A DNA stretch of 64,000 nucleotides from Blastomussa wellsi (Eukaryota > Cnidaria > Anthozoa > Scleractinia > Plerogyridae): positions 15,946,430-16,010,429 of the forward strand of contig OX393570.1 in the NCBI GenBank assembly GCA_947652115.1, given 5' to 3'. Position numbers and translations under genes: made by a program. Positions 1 to 13,200 of this stretch are shown one piece after another. Each line of letters opens with the position of its first letter. Positions within the stretch are counted from its first letter, which is position 1. Under the pieces are notes generated by a model, which was not told the origin of the DNA, searched no databases, and worked only from the letters and a program-made list of their open reading frames with translations.

Positions 1-86
1 GTTGTTCGTATTTTTTTAAGTATGTGTCCTAACATATGCCTGAATTTAAAATAAAACAAAAGGAACCTTGTTTTGCTTTTAATTAC

Positions 87-391
87 CTCCTTGAACAGCT
101 TCGGAGTTTCCCAATTTTGCAACCTTTGGGCTGCAAAGGCTTGTTCATACTGCAGAATATAAAAGAACAAGGGTTATTTAACAGAGCGTTGTAAAAATAT
201 TTGGTAGTCGCAACAAAAACCGCGAAACTTTTATATTGTATTTTGTATAGCGGAAAACAGTGCCAGTTTATATAAATATGTCAAGAATAAAGCCGCATTT
301 ACCAACTTTTAGCTTAAAAATGTTTAATCTTATGTATAAGCGTTGCTAAAGGACATAACAGTACCTGATTTGCACTAAAATGAGTTGCCAT
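87..391 (-). CDS. CFAP126: Flattop (CFAP126) homologue, N-terminal two exons, partial
   Basis: Coding exons are 365-391 and 87-149 on the minus strand; the gene continues past the left edge. The ATG at 389-391 gives nine codons, MATHFSANQ, followed by a GT donor. The next exon has a pyrimidine-rich CAG acceptor and reads YEQAFAAQRLQNWETPKLFK then E, ending at a GTAATT donor. The joined 30 residues match the start of vertebrate Flattop, which I recall opening with M-A-T-x-x-S-A-N-Q-Y-E-x-A-F and then LQNW. Flattop is a small microtubule inner protein of ciliary doublets, tied to basal-body positioning and planar polarity. Both junctions are phase 0. The rest of the protein is not visible. The gene is divergent from the SLC37-type gene, with 846 bp between the start codons. 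Confidence 0.75.
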
Positions 392-1237
392 TTTCAACCT
401 TTCGAAGAGTTGCTTGCATCAAAAATCGCTGCCTTAACAATGTTGCCATGACTACGACCATGGCTAGTACTCAAGCTCACTCGTCTTCAAGCCCAGGGAT
501 TGAAGGAATATCTGCTTACAGCAGGTTTTCTTCTTCAAGACCGAGGTGAAAGGTAAAAATCACACCAAGCATTTTTTTAAGTTAAAAAATTTTATTTTTC
601 TGACCCGCCTGAGGATTCGCCTGAGCAAAGCCTTCTAGTGCTCAGGTTACCCTAGCTCGTTTACCCATCACATGACTTTTCAAGAAACAACAAAGCACAA
701 ATTCAATCTATTTTTGCAATGAAGCCAACGAAAAGACAATGAGCTTTTTGTTGCTTTCTTGTACTTCCTTGCCGTGCCGCTGAGGATCGCCTGAGGAAGC
801 CTGATACTCGTACTCAGGTTACAAGCTCCCTTACCGGTCACATGACCAGCGAGAAATATCAAGATACTCATTCAATCCACTTTCACAATGAAGCCAAAAA
901 TTTGCGCCAGCTAACATCACAGTAATAACTCTTTTATGTAGATGCTGGTAAGTTCAATTAAAAAAGTTAACCTTAAACTGCTTGATAAATAAATTTTAAG
1001 GCTGAAATAGCCAGAATCGTTAAAAATAAGCGGCGGAGTTCATGGGTGCTCGCGTCGGCTGAACTCTATAACTGCCGTAAGGCGATGCATTTTCCACGGT
1101 TTTTTTTGATACGCTTATATTCTCTACCATTTTAATTACTCGAATTTTTACTTGCTTTATAGGTTTATCTTAAACCGAAGTTCTGATCCATTACGTCACC
1201 AGTTGCAAGCTTCATTCAGCACAAACTTTTTACAATC
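392..1237. promoter_or_regulatory. Divergent spacer between CFAP126 and the SLC37-type gene
   Basis: This spacer must hold both promoters, since CFAP126 reads left and the SLC37-type gene reads right. I see no clean TATA box. A CpG-containing patch around 1029-1100 and a CRE-like TACGTCA near 1193 are plausible parts of the right-hand promoter. The middle (598-897) is an imperfect direct repeat listed separately. Transcription starts cannot be placed from sequence alone. Confidence 0.4.
598..897. repeat. Imperfect direct repeat, two ~125-bp copies
   Basis: Positions 600-728 and 779-897 share the same order of blocks: a CTGAGGATtCGCCTGAG block, a CTCAGGTTAC block, a TCACATGAC block and then TTCAATC...CAATGAAGCCAA. 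The copies lie about 178 bp apart and have drifted by substitutions and small gaps. They sit in the divergent spacer and may derive from one mobile-element duplication. Confidence 0.6.
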
Positions 1238-4200
1238 ATGTCAAACCCGGAGCTAGAATTTCTTGAACATCATCGCAGTAAAGTCCCTTACGGTATACGC
1301 TTTATTCAATGGATTGGCCGCGAACGGACACAAGCGTAAGTTTGTTTTTGTAATTTCAATAATAATTGTATGTCCGTGTGTTTTGATTTTATGATTTGCC
1401 GGCCGGCGTCTTTGTGTTTAGATACCGTGGAGGGGTCTTGATTCTGACGTTTTTTACTTACACAACTTACCATCTTTCAAGAAAACCTATCAGTGTAGTG
1501 AAGGTGAGTTTCATGTAACTACCATATACTTAAATAGAATTGTAGATTAATATATTTTTGTAACGACTGAATTTGCTTTGTGAATTTTCTCTCGGATGTG
1601 CTGCCGGCTGGAAAAATTTTAAGAGTTCTTCAACATGTTAAGTTTAACTCAGGGGATTTCCCAAAGTTATGTAATATAACTGTAGGGAACTGTCACAAGA
1701 TCTCCAATGTGATTAACAATGTGCAAACATGTCCAATAACAGAAAACTGTTCAATAACAAAAGTATCCAATAACAAGATGTCAACATAAAAAAATTGAAA
1801 TCCGGGAGACTACCAATTTTACGTCAAGATACCTATTCCCAGTCCTTAGAATGGAGCTTAGAATAGACCTCTGCAAATCTATCTATAAAAATGCATATAT
1901 TTAAAAATTTTCCCCCAAAAACGGCCAAAGTAAGACTGAAAACTCATAGTTAGCACTTTCCTTTGTATCCAAGAGATTCATTCTGTATCTGGGGGACTCC
2001 AGAATAATCTGGGCGAGTTGGCATGAATGCTTAAATTGTGAGTGAATATACTCTTCTGTATCCATACTCATGATTAAACAAATCAGACTCCAGCTTCACA
2101 GTTGTGTGATTTTGTTAATCACGTGTAAGATTGCAGACCAAAATGGGTTCCACTCAGTCCTTGTAAATACCATTATCATCGATAATAATTTTAATTTTCC
2201 AATAGAGCTTAGCGTTTCAAGCATGTGCAGAGTCAGTTAGAGTGTTTGAATGATGCACAGACTTACCTATGGCATTAATTGTAATATTGTGTCGAGTTGA
2301 CTGAATATTTTTTATATACGAGGTTGTTTCTGTGGGAAAATTGTTCCAAGAAGTATTTACATGTGTATAAGAGAACTACCATGGGGACTGGGGGAGGGAG
2401 GTGTCCCAGGAAGCTTCATGTAAACAAATGCACACTTGAGTAGAAAAAGTAAGCCAGTCTTGAGCAACTCTTGTTGATTAGATGGAAGCAGGCTTGTAAT
2501 TTATTGAAAGTTGCTAAGATTCTAAGATTCCTGTTGATTAAGTGCAAACATAAGGATCTTAAAAAAGGCTGTTACATAACCATACCAGCTGAAACAAAAT
2601 CTTAGGACGCTCACAATGATTGGAACTTATCTATTAAATGCACATTAGGGACATTTGACCTTTTGCATATCCGAAACTGTAAATTGGATGCTATGCTAAA
2701 AATATCTGTGAACAGGCTAACATGATAAAAAAACATTAGTCATGACATGCTTTGGTTGTAGTCATGTTGTATTAAATCCAAATGGTTACAGTTACACGTT
2801 ATTGACGATTTGATTGAGGTAAACAAAAACACCCAGTTGGTATGCGTGAGTGGTGCATCACAAACACTATGCTATCAAAATGAGTGTTTGTTGACAGAAA
2901 AGGTTGCACTTTACATAATTATATGTAACTTGCCACTGGCATGTTTTTTTGTTTGCAATCTAATTGAATTTAACTTAACTCATTTGTATCACATGTTTAA
3001 ATATCGTATGTTTGCATTCTATATTGTGCTTTTTCTGTAATGTTTTCAAAAATAAATATTATTGTGCAAATACAAAAATTGCTACAAACACGGTACTAAC
3101 ATAACATGCTACTAACAAACAGACAAATTACATTGCAGAACAAATTCAGCATAATCATTCTGCATTGTAAGACATGTAACGTGTGTCACATGTTTTTCAT
3201 GGGGTTTGCATTCTCACTTACGGTAAAACTGGTGTCACTTGTGAACACGTTTTACCATGTTTGCATATTTGTGCATTGTAAGATATATATGACATCTGTC
3301 ACATGCTTTTCATGTGTTTGCATTCTCACTTAAAACTGGTATCACGTGAACATGTTTTACCATGTTTGCATTCTGCATTGAAAAATACATGAGTTTAACA
3401 TGTGCAACAAGTTGTTTGAAATCTCAAGTATAGGTATATCAAATGTGTGAAATATATCATGTTTGTCACAAGTTTGACTGAAAAATAAAAAAAAAGATTA
3501 TTTTTTCAAAGGGTGTAGGGGGTATGCAAAATACTTTTGGAAATTCCGGAGGGGTGAGGGGGGAGGGGGTATTTTTCTTTGCAAAAATGGAAATTCTAGA
3601 GAGGTTGGGGGGGGGGGGGGTCTTACCTGGAATGCTCTCCGTGGTGGGGTATGGATATTTTCTGGAACCACACATAATTTGTGGGTATATGTTAAATATG
3701 TTTCTGTCATATATCTTAATTATGTCTTCCTATGTTTTTATTGTGTTTGTCATGCAGTAAAAACCCACATAAATAAACAACTGGATTAAGAACCTCCTGG
3801 CTGAAATCTGGAAAAAGAACACCATATACATCAGAACCAATTCAGCCTGATAAATTCAACTGGTTCTAATATATTACGAAATACTGGTCAGGATAATCAT
3901 GTCATATATCTGTGCTAGTAACTCCCTTGTAATTGATGGCCAGTCCCTTGCTTTGAGAGGATGGAGTCAACAATTTATTAATAAAACAGTGTCAGTCGTG
4001 CAATACAGTGTATAATTTTCAGACAGAATTTAAGTTAGTACATACAACTAAGATGGGTCCAAAGTTATGAACAGCTTGAGGCTGATTTTTCACTAAGCAC
4101 CCAATATATTAGAACGACGTCAGTCTGAAACTAAAAAGAGGGTGCTTTTATGCGGGTTTTTACTGTATATCATTCCCTAGTAGTGCTTGAAAATTCATCT

Positions 4201-7200
4201 GCTTTTTTCGTGTGGTCACATGTGAAAAATAACTAGGTGGTCAAACTGTGTGAAATGGGGTTAGATTCACATCATTCCCATGGAATGATGTGAAAGTCAT
4301 GTGAAATAGGAAATTCACATGTACTGGAAATGGAATCTCCCATTTCTCTACAAAACATTTAATATGCAAATCATTTGCTCATATAACATCCGTCCTCGGA
4401 GACCCAGCATTGCTCGAAATTGGAAAAAAATCCAGGTTGTCCTTAAGGCAAATTCCGGACAATCTCCGACAACAAGCCCTTTGGTTGCCCAAACGAAGTT
4501 TTAGTTGTCTCGGGCAAGCGGACAACCGCTAATTTCAAGCACTGCCCAGGGGCATGTAGTTAGTGGTTGGAAAGGAAAACTTTCTTGGAATTTCCATTGA
4601 CCTTTCTTGGCTGGGTATGGGATATACACGTATATATATAATGTTGCAATTCCTGCAGCTGGTGTAGTTGTACATGTATTTCATGGAAGCAAAGCATCAA
4701 AATTAATCATTAAAAGAAGTTGTGGCGAAATGTTGTAATGTTACCATGTGAAGTTACTGTGTCAGAAACATCTTATCTCAGTGTGATTTCAGTTGATCAC
4801 AATGCCATGGCTTTCTAATCAGTAGCGCTGTAGACATAAAATTGTCCAGTGCCTTTATTGTTAGGTTTATTTCGGGATTTCAGAGGTTACAGCCAATACA
4901 ACACTTAAAGTTCACAATTTTGCCTAAATGTCCTCTCCAAACTCACTTTAATTTCGCAATTTTAACAGCATTACAAGGCTATTTCACTGCACATTGCACA
5001 TGATAACCCCTGAAAGGGAAGAGATGTTTGATCATGATGGGCACTTTTAAATGTACCTGTATAAATGGGTTCTGGTAAATTTAATGCTCATGGGTAACCC
5101 TTCACTGAACTAGGTTTGTTCTATGTAAACCAGGATAAGTTAATTCCAGCCTGTCTCCAATGCAGACTTCAGACCTGCTTCAAACACAAGAGACAGTGTT
5201 TCATCACATTTCCAAATACCGAGAAGAGAGTTGAAAATACGACGCGCAGCGGAGTATTTTTGACTAACTTCAAGGTGTTTGGAAATGTGATGAAACACTG
5301 TCTCGAGTGTTTGATATATCTTCTCAATCGAAACTTAAACTACGGAGAAAACGAAGAAATAAAATCGTAAAAATCTATGCTAATTAAGATCATATTTCCA
5401 AACCATGGTTACGGTTCTGATTTTCTTTGTTTTAACATGATGAATTATTAATGAGTTTGAGAATATTATGTATAGAATGTCTGTTTGAAAGTGAGAAATG
5501 ATCTTTGCAGTGAATTTCATTGGAAAAAAGAAACCTGAAAAAAATTCAGGGCTTCAATGGGATTCAAACCAGTGACCTTTGCAATACCGGTGCGATGCTT
5601 TACCAACTGAGCTGTGAAGCCACGTATTGGGGGGAGGTCAATTTCCCTTGGGGGAAAATATGTACTCAAAATTGACCTTGCTCCCAATGTGTGGCTTCAT
5701 AGCTTAGTTGGAAGAGCATTGCACCAGTGTTGTGGAGGCCACAGGTTCAAATCCTGTTGAAGCCCTGAATTTGTTAGGCTTCTTTATTCCAATTGCTTAA
5801 ACTGGAAATTCACTGCGAAAATCATTTCTCGCTTTCATGTTCATCTGCAGTTAAAATAAGAATTATTTCATATACTAGTCTTGCATTAGAATGTCTGTTT
5901 GTTGCTTGTTTATAGGGAACATTAAATCCAAATTCTTCTACCCCAACTTGTCCTGGCTGGAAACCATTTAGTAAGTTTGTATAATTTATATAACAGGGCC
6001 AGGTTGTTCAAGTAATATATCAAACACGAGAGACAGTGTTTCATCGGGATATCCAAACACCGAGAAGAGAGTTGAAAATACGACGCGCAGCGGAGTATTT
6101 TTAACGAACTTCGAGGTGTTTGGATAGCCGATGAAACACTGTCTCGAGTGTTTGATATATCTTCTCAATCGAAACAAAAACCAAGGAGTAAACGGAGAAA
6201 TAAAATCGTCAAAATCTATGCTAATTAAGATCGGGTATCAAAACCTCCTTCACGGTTATGATTTTCTTTGTTTTAACTCGATGAATTATTAATGAGTTTG
6301 AGAAAGCACAATAATTAAGCGCTTGCTTTCATTTTAACGGGAATTTACTTCATCGCAAAAATGGGCTTTAAATATCATGATGTGGATCCTTTATCCTTAA
6401 ATAATTCAAGAAGAGTAAATTTTTTAAAGCTCTCACTCTGCAAACAATTTATTTTGGTCTTTTTCTTTCTGCAAACAGTTTTTTCCAATATTTTCCACCC
6501 TTCCTCTCCAAACAAATAATGGTCCGTCCCTAAGTGCTGGCAAAACAAACTATGCTATTCACTGGATAGTGGTCGTCTGGTAGATAACGTTAGCTATCCA
6601 TTTTTTGAACAGCCTGGGACTGGGCATTTCAAGGGTTATCATTTCATTCATTCTCGTCCCCAGAGACCACGATCCTTTCGGTCAGCACCAAGAATCGTGA
6701 CCTCTGGGAAGGTCCAACACCGGAAGTCCACGATTTACAGACTTCCCATCACTCTGCACTTGCACAAAGTCAAATCTGACAAATCTGATTGGCTGAAAGC
6801 TACAAAATGAGTTCTCTATGCATGCTCACAATTTGGTTGCGGCCAGAGGTCTCGATTCCTTGGTGCTCTCCAAACGAATCGCGACCTCTGGGGATGAGAC
6901 TGAATTTTATTATGCTTCATTACCAATAAAATGTTGACAATTTTGTAAAAAATTGTCAATAAAAAAGAACCTAATTGTATCTCTCATCAGATTCTCCTGA
7001 CTCTGGAAAGGAGTTGCTTGGAGCACTGGACTTAGCCTTTCTATTCTCCTATGCTATTGGCATGTTTTTCAGGTACATGTTAAATTTATTAATTAAATGC
7101 CTGGCACAAGTGGAACTACTGGTTTGAAGATACCATTACATGAATATTCCATCGCTGGCAATGTTGACATTGTCATCATATTTGTTGTTGTCATCATCAT

Positions 7201-10200
7201 CATCATCATCATCGTCACTACCTCAAGTGCCACCTCCACCATCAACATCATCATCATCATCATAATCATCATCATCGTCGTCATCATCATCATTGTTGTT
7301 GTTAATTTATGGAATTCTTTAGATTATTCTATTAAACTGTGTGATTCAGTCACTGTTTTTAAAAATCGCCTGAGGACTAAACTACTTAAAGAATTGTAAT
7401 TTTTATATTTATATATATTTTTATAATCTTTTTAGAACCTTATTTTATTCATTCTTAATTTTAATTGTAAATAGGAATATATATATATATTTTTTTTAAT
7501 ATTGTCTTTGAAAAGCCCCCTTGGGGAAAGTCAATAAAGTATGTATGTATGTATGTATGTACACTTCTACCACCCCTACCAACAACATCATTACTCATCA
7601 TCATCATTGTCATTGTCCTCATCATCATCATCATCATCATCTTCATAATCGCCATTATCACCGCAACTACCAGTGCCATCATCATTGTTGTCATTGCCAG
7701 CTGTCTCTTTTGAGGTCATGATCATTTTCATTTTCATCATCATCAACATTGTCAACTGCTCCTTTTGATATCAGACTGTTACATGTATGTTTTTTGCAGT
7801 GGCTTTGTTGCTGAGCACATGGATTTACGGCATTTCCTAACAATTGGCATGATTTCAAGTGGTTTGATGTCTGTATTGTTTGGTTTAGGATATTTCTGGA
7901 AAATTCACTACTTTGCTTATTTTGTCACTATACAGGTATGTTTTGATACAAGTACTGAACACATAGACCATTTTGTTCGAAGGCTGATTAGTGCTAATCT
8001 GCTGTTAAATTTCAATCTGGTTTTCTTTTTCATTTGTTCATTAGCCTTTTCTCCTATAATTTTCTCTCTTCTTTTTAGAGCATCTAATCATCAAATTGTA
8101 GACAAAAAGAATTTAAATGAATAATTTGCTTTTTAAGCTTTCATATCTGACTTCAAATTTCACATTACTAACTGGCCCTGGGTTATCTTAACCCAGGTTT
8201 GAACAACCTGGCCATGGTGTATTTTGCATGGCCTGATTTCTTCAGGGAAATATGTAGTTAATCCCACCTGTATGGTCAGCCTTTCTGTGTTTAGTTCCTC
8301 ATCTCATACTTATAATTAGTGTACCTAAATGGTAAAAATGCTGCCAAAGGGGAGGACGAAATAACTGTGCTAGCAGTAACTTTATGAGCTGTACCATAAC
8401 CATTGGTTAGAAAGAGCCGACAAAAATAGTCCGACAACTAAGCTGATATTTGCATAACTCCATAACTCTACCCCGGCCTGTCAGTGTTTTGTTTCAACCA
8501 AAGGATGAAGCACTAAATAAATGTCATTGATTTCTCAATCTTCTATGAAACTTTTATTTCATCCTGTTAGTGTTCACAAAGGAAATAACGAAGCGTTTAT
8601 TACCTTTTTCATGAGTGAAATCTGAAACTTCAACAACAGGATTTACCGCGAAAAGTGCTGTGTAAACAAACAACTTGTTGATGTTTTATTATTTTCATTT
8701 CAGCGCGGATGTATGTCTGACCAAAAATGTCCTTCTATTCGTTAAGTTGTGAGCTTTCAGCGAAAAATTATTTTCTCTTAACTGAAAACTAATGGTTTAC
8801 ATGCTTTCAACTAATTAGAAACACTAAAAGGATACAAGATTCGTGTAACGCCATCATGTCTATTCACACAGGCGACGTCAGATATTACAACTGGAAATAC
8901 TGATTTAAAAAAGTGATGAACGCAATTATTTCGACTTATTTCGAAAACTATGCATTTTTCATGAATATGTATTCTGTGTAAAAACTTTTGCCACTTATAA
9001 CCTAAACCTACTTTGGTGTAATCAACTGCACACGGTAAGTCGTCTTTTCATGCATATACCACTGCGCAATGCGCATGACCACAATTCCTTGCACCTTTGA
9101 TCTTACCGCCGACCAGAATTCCTTGCATTTTGTAAAAAAAGTGATTGCAAGACCCTATAATGTAATGTTATGCCGTAATCTTATGTAATCTTATGCTGAT
9201 TAGAGAGCTGCCTCGCTCGTTCGCTTCATATAGGAAGGTATGGTTTAATGGATGTCGTTCCTTGTACTAACAACAATGCTCTTGCTGAGTTTGAATGACT
9301 TGCAACTTTTCTTTGTGTTTTTATACGCTCTTAGGGTTTTTGCACGCAAAGCATTGTAGGTAAATGTACCAGTTGCCATCTTTTTCCTTACAGTGGATTT
9401 CAAGTATCCATAAAACTGCAAATAAACTAAATTGGAAAACACACTTTCAGGCCTACAGTGTAACATTTTTATGGTTGAACTCGAGTTTATCAATCTGTTT
9501 GCTCTCATAACATTCACGGTTCAAAGATTCTGACAGTGCATAATGTAATCTGTATTATAAGTAGGTATTGTAAGTAACGTCAGCTTCTTTTTTAATTCAA
9601 AAATAAAATAAAATAAAGCATGCTGAAATAAAAAATACATTTAACAAATTGGCTTTAAAATATATTTTTGGAATTATTTAGTAAATATGCCTTTTGTATT
9701 TTCCTTTTGTTAGATCTTTGCAGGATTTTTTCAGGTGTGTACAGTGTAAAACTCTTGGATATTAAGACACTGGGCTTATTTAACTGATGTGAGAATTTTT
9801 AACACAAGCTTGTGTGTAACTGCAAGAGCATGGCCATTTGGGCAGCATATTTTCCCACATGACATTCAAATATAAAGGCATTTGTAAGATCCATTCATGA
9901 GCTGCTTGATTCATGAGAAATGTTGGCAAAATGGCCAGCTGCTGGTGCATTTTGACTGGGCTGATATTTATTTCAATGTTGATTTATTTCTTTCATTGCT
10001 CTCTTGGAGGTTGGTTGGTCGCATCCTTGATATGCTTTAATGTGACTGCGTGATGCAGTTAAGAGCTATATGGCTGTGCGCATGTCATCATTTGACTGAG
10101 TAACCTAACTTGTGATAAAAGTTTGTGGCAGTTGTGTTCTAAGCCAGTATTAATAATAATAATTATTGTTCTCGCTAATGAGATGGAAAATGTCTGTTTT

Positions 10201-13200
10201 CAACAGAGCTCTGGCTGGCCCAGTGTTGTAGAGTGTGTTGGTAATTGGTTTGGGAAAGGAAGGTAGGAAAAGTTCACACTAAAATGGTGACAAAAAGAAA
10301 TTTTAAAGTAAACATGGATTTCAAAATGTTGGAAGAATAGGCGGCTGTTATAAGTGAGCTTTTTTGTCACAAGCTGATTGTTGAAGTTTTCATGATATAT
10401 TTTTATTGACCAAGCTCAGTCGGTCTGTATGGGAGAATCTTGACTCACAAATTCTGGGTAACCTTGTGTACAGTACAGCCACTTTCCTGCTTGATTATTG
10501 TGCACTTTTGCAAGCACATAAATTGTTTATTTACAAAATTTAAACCAACACAGAAAGGTAGTCTAATTTTGAAAATTAACTTTTCTACAGTACATTGATA
10601 CAGTGGAACCCCGATATAACGATCTTCGATATAACGATATTCCCGATATAACGATGAATATGCTATGTCCCGGCAAAAGTTACAGTAAAATGTATGGGAC
10701 AGAACCCCGATATAACGATCTTCGATATAACGATATTCCCGATATAACGATGAGTTTTTAGCGCACCGAGCGTAAAATCTTCCCCGATATAACGATATTA
10801 TAGTATCAGGACACAGTAACAACTTAAACAAAACATTGAATTTAATACACTAAGATTGCAAATCGAGTACAGTAATCTGTAACGTGTCTGTCAACAGCTT
10901 TCAGTTTACAATGCCTCCTTATCCTCCTTGTCATTTAATAGTTCTTTCAGTTTTAAAATTTTTGACTTCTTCTTGTGACAAAAAGTATACGTCGCCGGGA
11001 TTTCAAGGCCGATGCCTTTGTTCCTGCGTTTTCCCGTAACTTGAACGGTAATCTGCCCTCCATGTTTCAAAAATAAATGAAAGAGTCGTGACAATGTCAG
11101 CGGCACGTGGCCTACGATGACTTGCTTTCGCTTTCTTTTTCCCTCAGTTCGTTTTATGGCAACAGCATGAGTATCGTGAGGATTATTTGGTTCGTGCTAA
11201 GGCAAATAAAACAAAACAAAGTTTTTTTTAGTGACAAAATACAAGGTCATTTGGCTTGAAAACATGGCGAAACATGGTCGTTGCTTTTATCTTTGCCATC
11301 TCAGTGCTAATCTTTACGCAAAGTGGAATTAAACTTCCTCACAGTCAAGAACTTCACCAATAGCTGCGTCCCAAATCTCCTTGTATTCGTGGTACCCTCG
11401 AATACAAGACTTGAATGAATATGTAGATTCGTCCATGATGGTTTGCTTTTGCTCTTCTCGACACTCTGCAGTCAAATAATCAAAGCTATGGTAGTGAAGT
11501 ATGTACAGCTGACAGATTGCAGCGCCTACCGCATCAAGAAAACGGGGCCTTTCATTGAGCCCCAATGCTTCCGGTTTCTTGTTAAAATTTAAATACGTTT
11601 TGAGGTATGGCTTTGTTATATAAATTAAATACTGTATTAAGAAAGATCATATCGCACACCATCCTTTCGATCTCAGATAACAACAGCAAACACGTGTAAG
11701 TTGCCTGCACAAAGATGTCAAGCGAAGAGAACGTAGATGGAATTCGTGTTCGGAAACCCGGCGCAAAGAAAGCCACTGCGAAGAAGACGAGCAGTCGAAG
11801 AGTCTTGAGTTTGGAAGAAAAGTATAAAGTTGTTAAAGCAATCAACAGTGGAAAGAAACAAGCTGAAGTTGCACAGCGTTTTGACCCCCCTTTATCTCAA
11901 TCAACTGTTGCGACTATTGTGCGAAGTAAAAAGGAGATCATAAGCGCCTATGAGGGAGGCCTGTACAAGGACAAGCGCAAGAGGATGAAGCAGCCGTCTT
12001 ACCCTGATGTGGAAAAAGCACTAGCAGAATGGTTTAAAAAAGTGCGAAGCATTAATGTCCCAGTTAATGGACCACTTTTGGCGGAGAAAGCTCGGTACTT
12101 TGCGGAGCAACTCGGTTACGAAAATTTCAAGGCAAGCAATGGATTCTTAGACAGATTTAAAGAAAGGCAAGGTATCACAGGCCAGAATGTTTGTGGTGAA
12201 GAGAAAAGCGTAGACCCCACTGTAGTGGACACATGGACGGAGCGTCTCCCTGATATTTGCCGTGACTACGAGCCCAGAGATCGCTTTAATGCGGACGAGA
12301 CAGGGCTTCTGTGGAAAGCAGCTCCAACACAAACCCTCCATTTGAAAGGACAAAAGTGCAGTGGGGGAAAGAACAGTAAAGAGCGTGTTACTGTTCTTGT
12401 AGCATGCAACCAAGACGGAACAGACAAGCTACCGCTGTTAGTTATTGGGAAGTATGCCAAACCCCGGTGCTTCAGGGGAAGCAATATGGATTTGATTCCA
12501 GTGACCTACAAATCACAAAAGAAGGCATGGATAGACAGTGTTTTATTCGAAGAATGGGTTCGAAAAATTGATCGGAAGATGAAAGCGGCAAACCGGCGTA
12601 TCCTGCTGTTCATTGATAATTGCACTGCACACGTGTCAGTCACTGGCCTAACAAACACGCGATTGATATTTTTCCCGCCAAACTGTACAAGTAGACTTCA
12701 GCCTGCAGACCAGGGTATTATTCAGAACCTGAAGGTCCATTACCGCCAAGCAATGATTCGACGAATGCTGCAGTATTTGGATGAGGATCAGCCCATCAAA
12801 GCTATAGATCTGAAGGATGCTACTTTTATGCTAGCCAAAGCGTGGGACAACGTGAGCCTTGACACTATTCAAAACTGTTGGAGAAAGGCCGGATTTCCAG
12901 GCGTAGTGGTAGAGCCAACGCAAGACCCATTTGAGTCAGACGAGGAAGGCGTAGAACAAGGTGGAGAATCTAGTTTATGGAGAAGGGTAGTCGAGCAATA
13001 TCCCTCGCTGGCAGACGTGTCATTTAACCAATTTGCATCTCTAGACGAAGATGTTTTCACAGAGAATCAAATGACGGAAAATGACGCGGAAAGGGAAGCT
13101 TTGGAGGCAGTCCAACCAGTCCCGGATGCTAGCTCACAAGGGGACGAGTCAGACTCTGATGATGATATATCAGTGATTGAACCCACACCCCTGACTCCTG

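Larger units (their letters stand above)
5483..5850. repeat. Foldback element carrying two inverted tRNA-Thr-like sequences
   Basis: Outer arms read GTGAGAAATGATCTTTGCAG on the left and the complement of GCGAGAAATGATTTTCGCAG on the right. Inside sit two 72-nt tRNA-like units in opposite orientation (minus 5550-5621, plus 5693-5764), then an inner hairpin. Diverged single-sided copies lie at 17978-18110 and 19493-19612. This looks like a mobile foldback family built on a tRNA-like sequence. Confidence 0.7.
1504..5915 (+). other. Intron 2 of the SLC37-type gene
   Basis: A 4.4-kb intron with no coding frame I can support. It holds a degenerate tandem repeat (3161-3380), a G-rich tract (3510-3630), a palindromic MITE copy (5180-5463) and a tRNA-like foldback (5483-5850). 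The stretch 1504-3100 shows nothing recognisable beyond AT-rich sequence. Confidence 0.6.

Noticed and set aside
7093..7694. Poly-Met, poly-Ile and poly-His frames
   Set aside because: Translations of CAT microsatellites on both strands. Only the last 32 codons of one frame (7303-7399) are real, as a LINE end.
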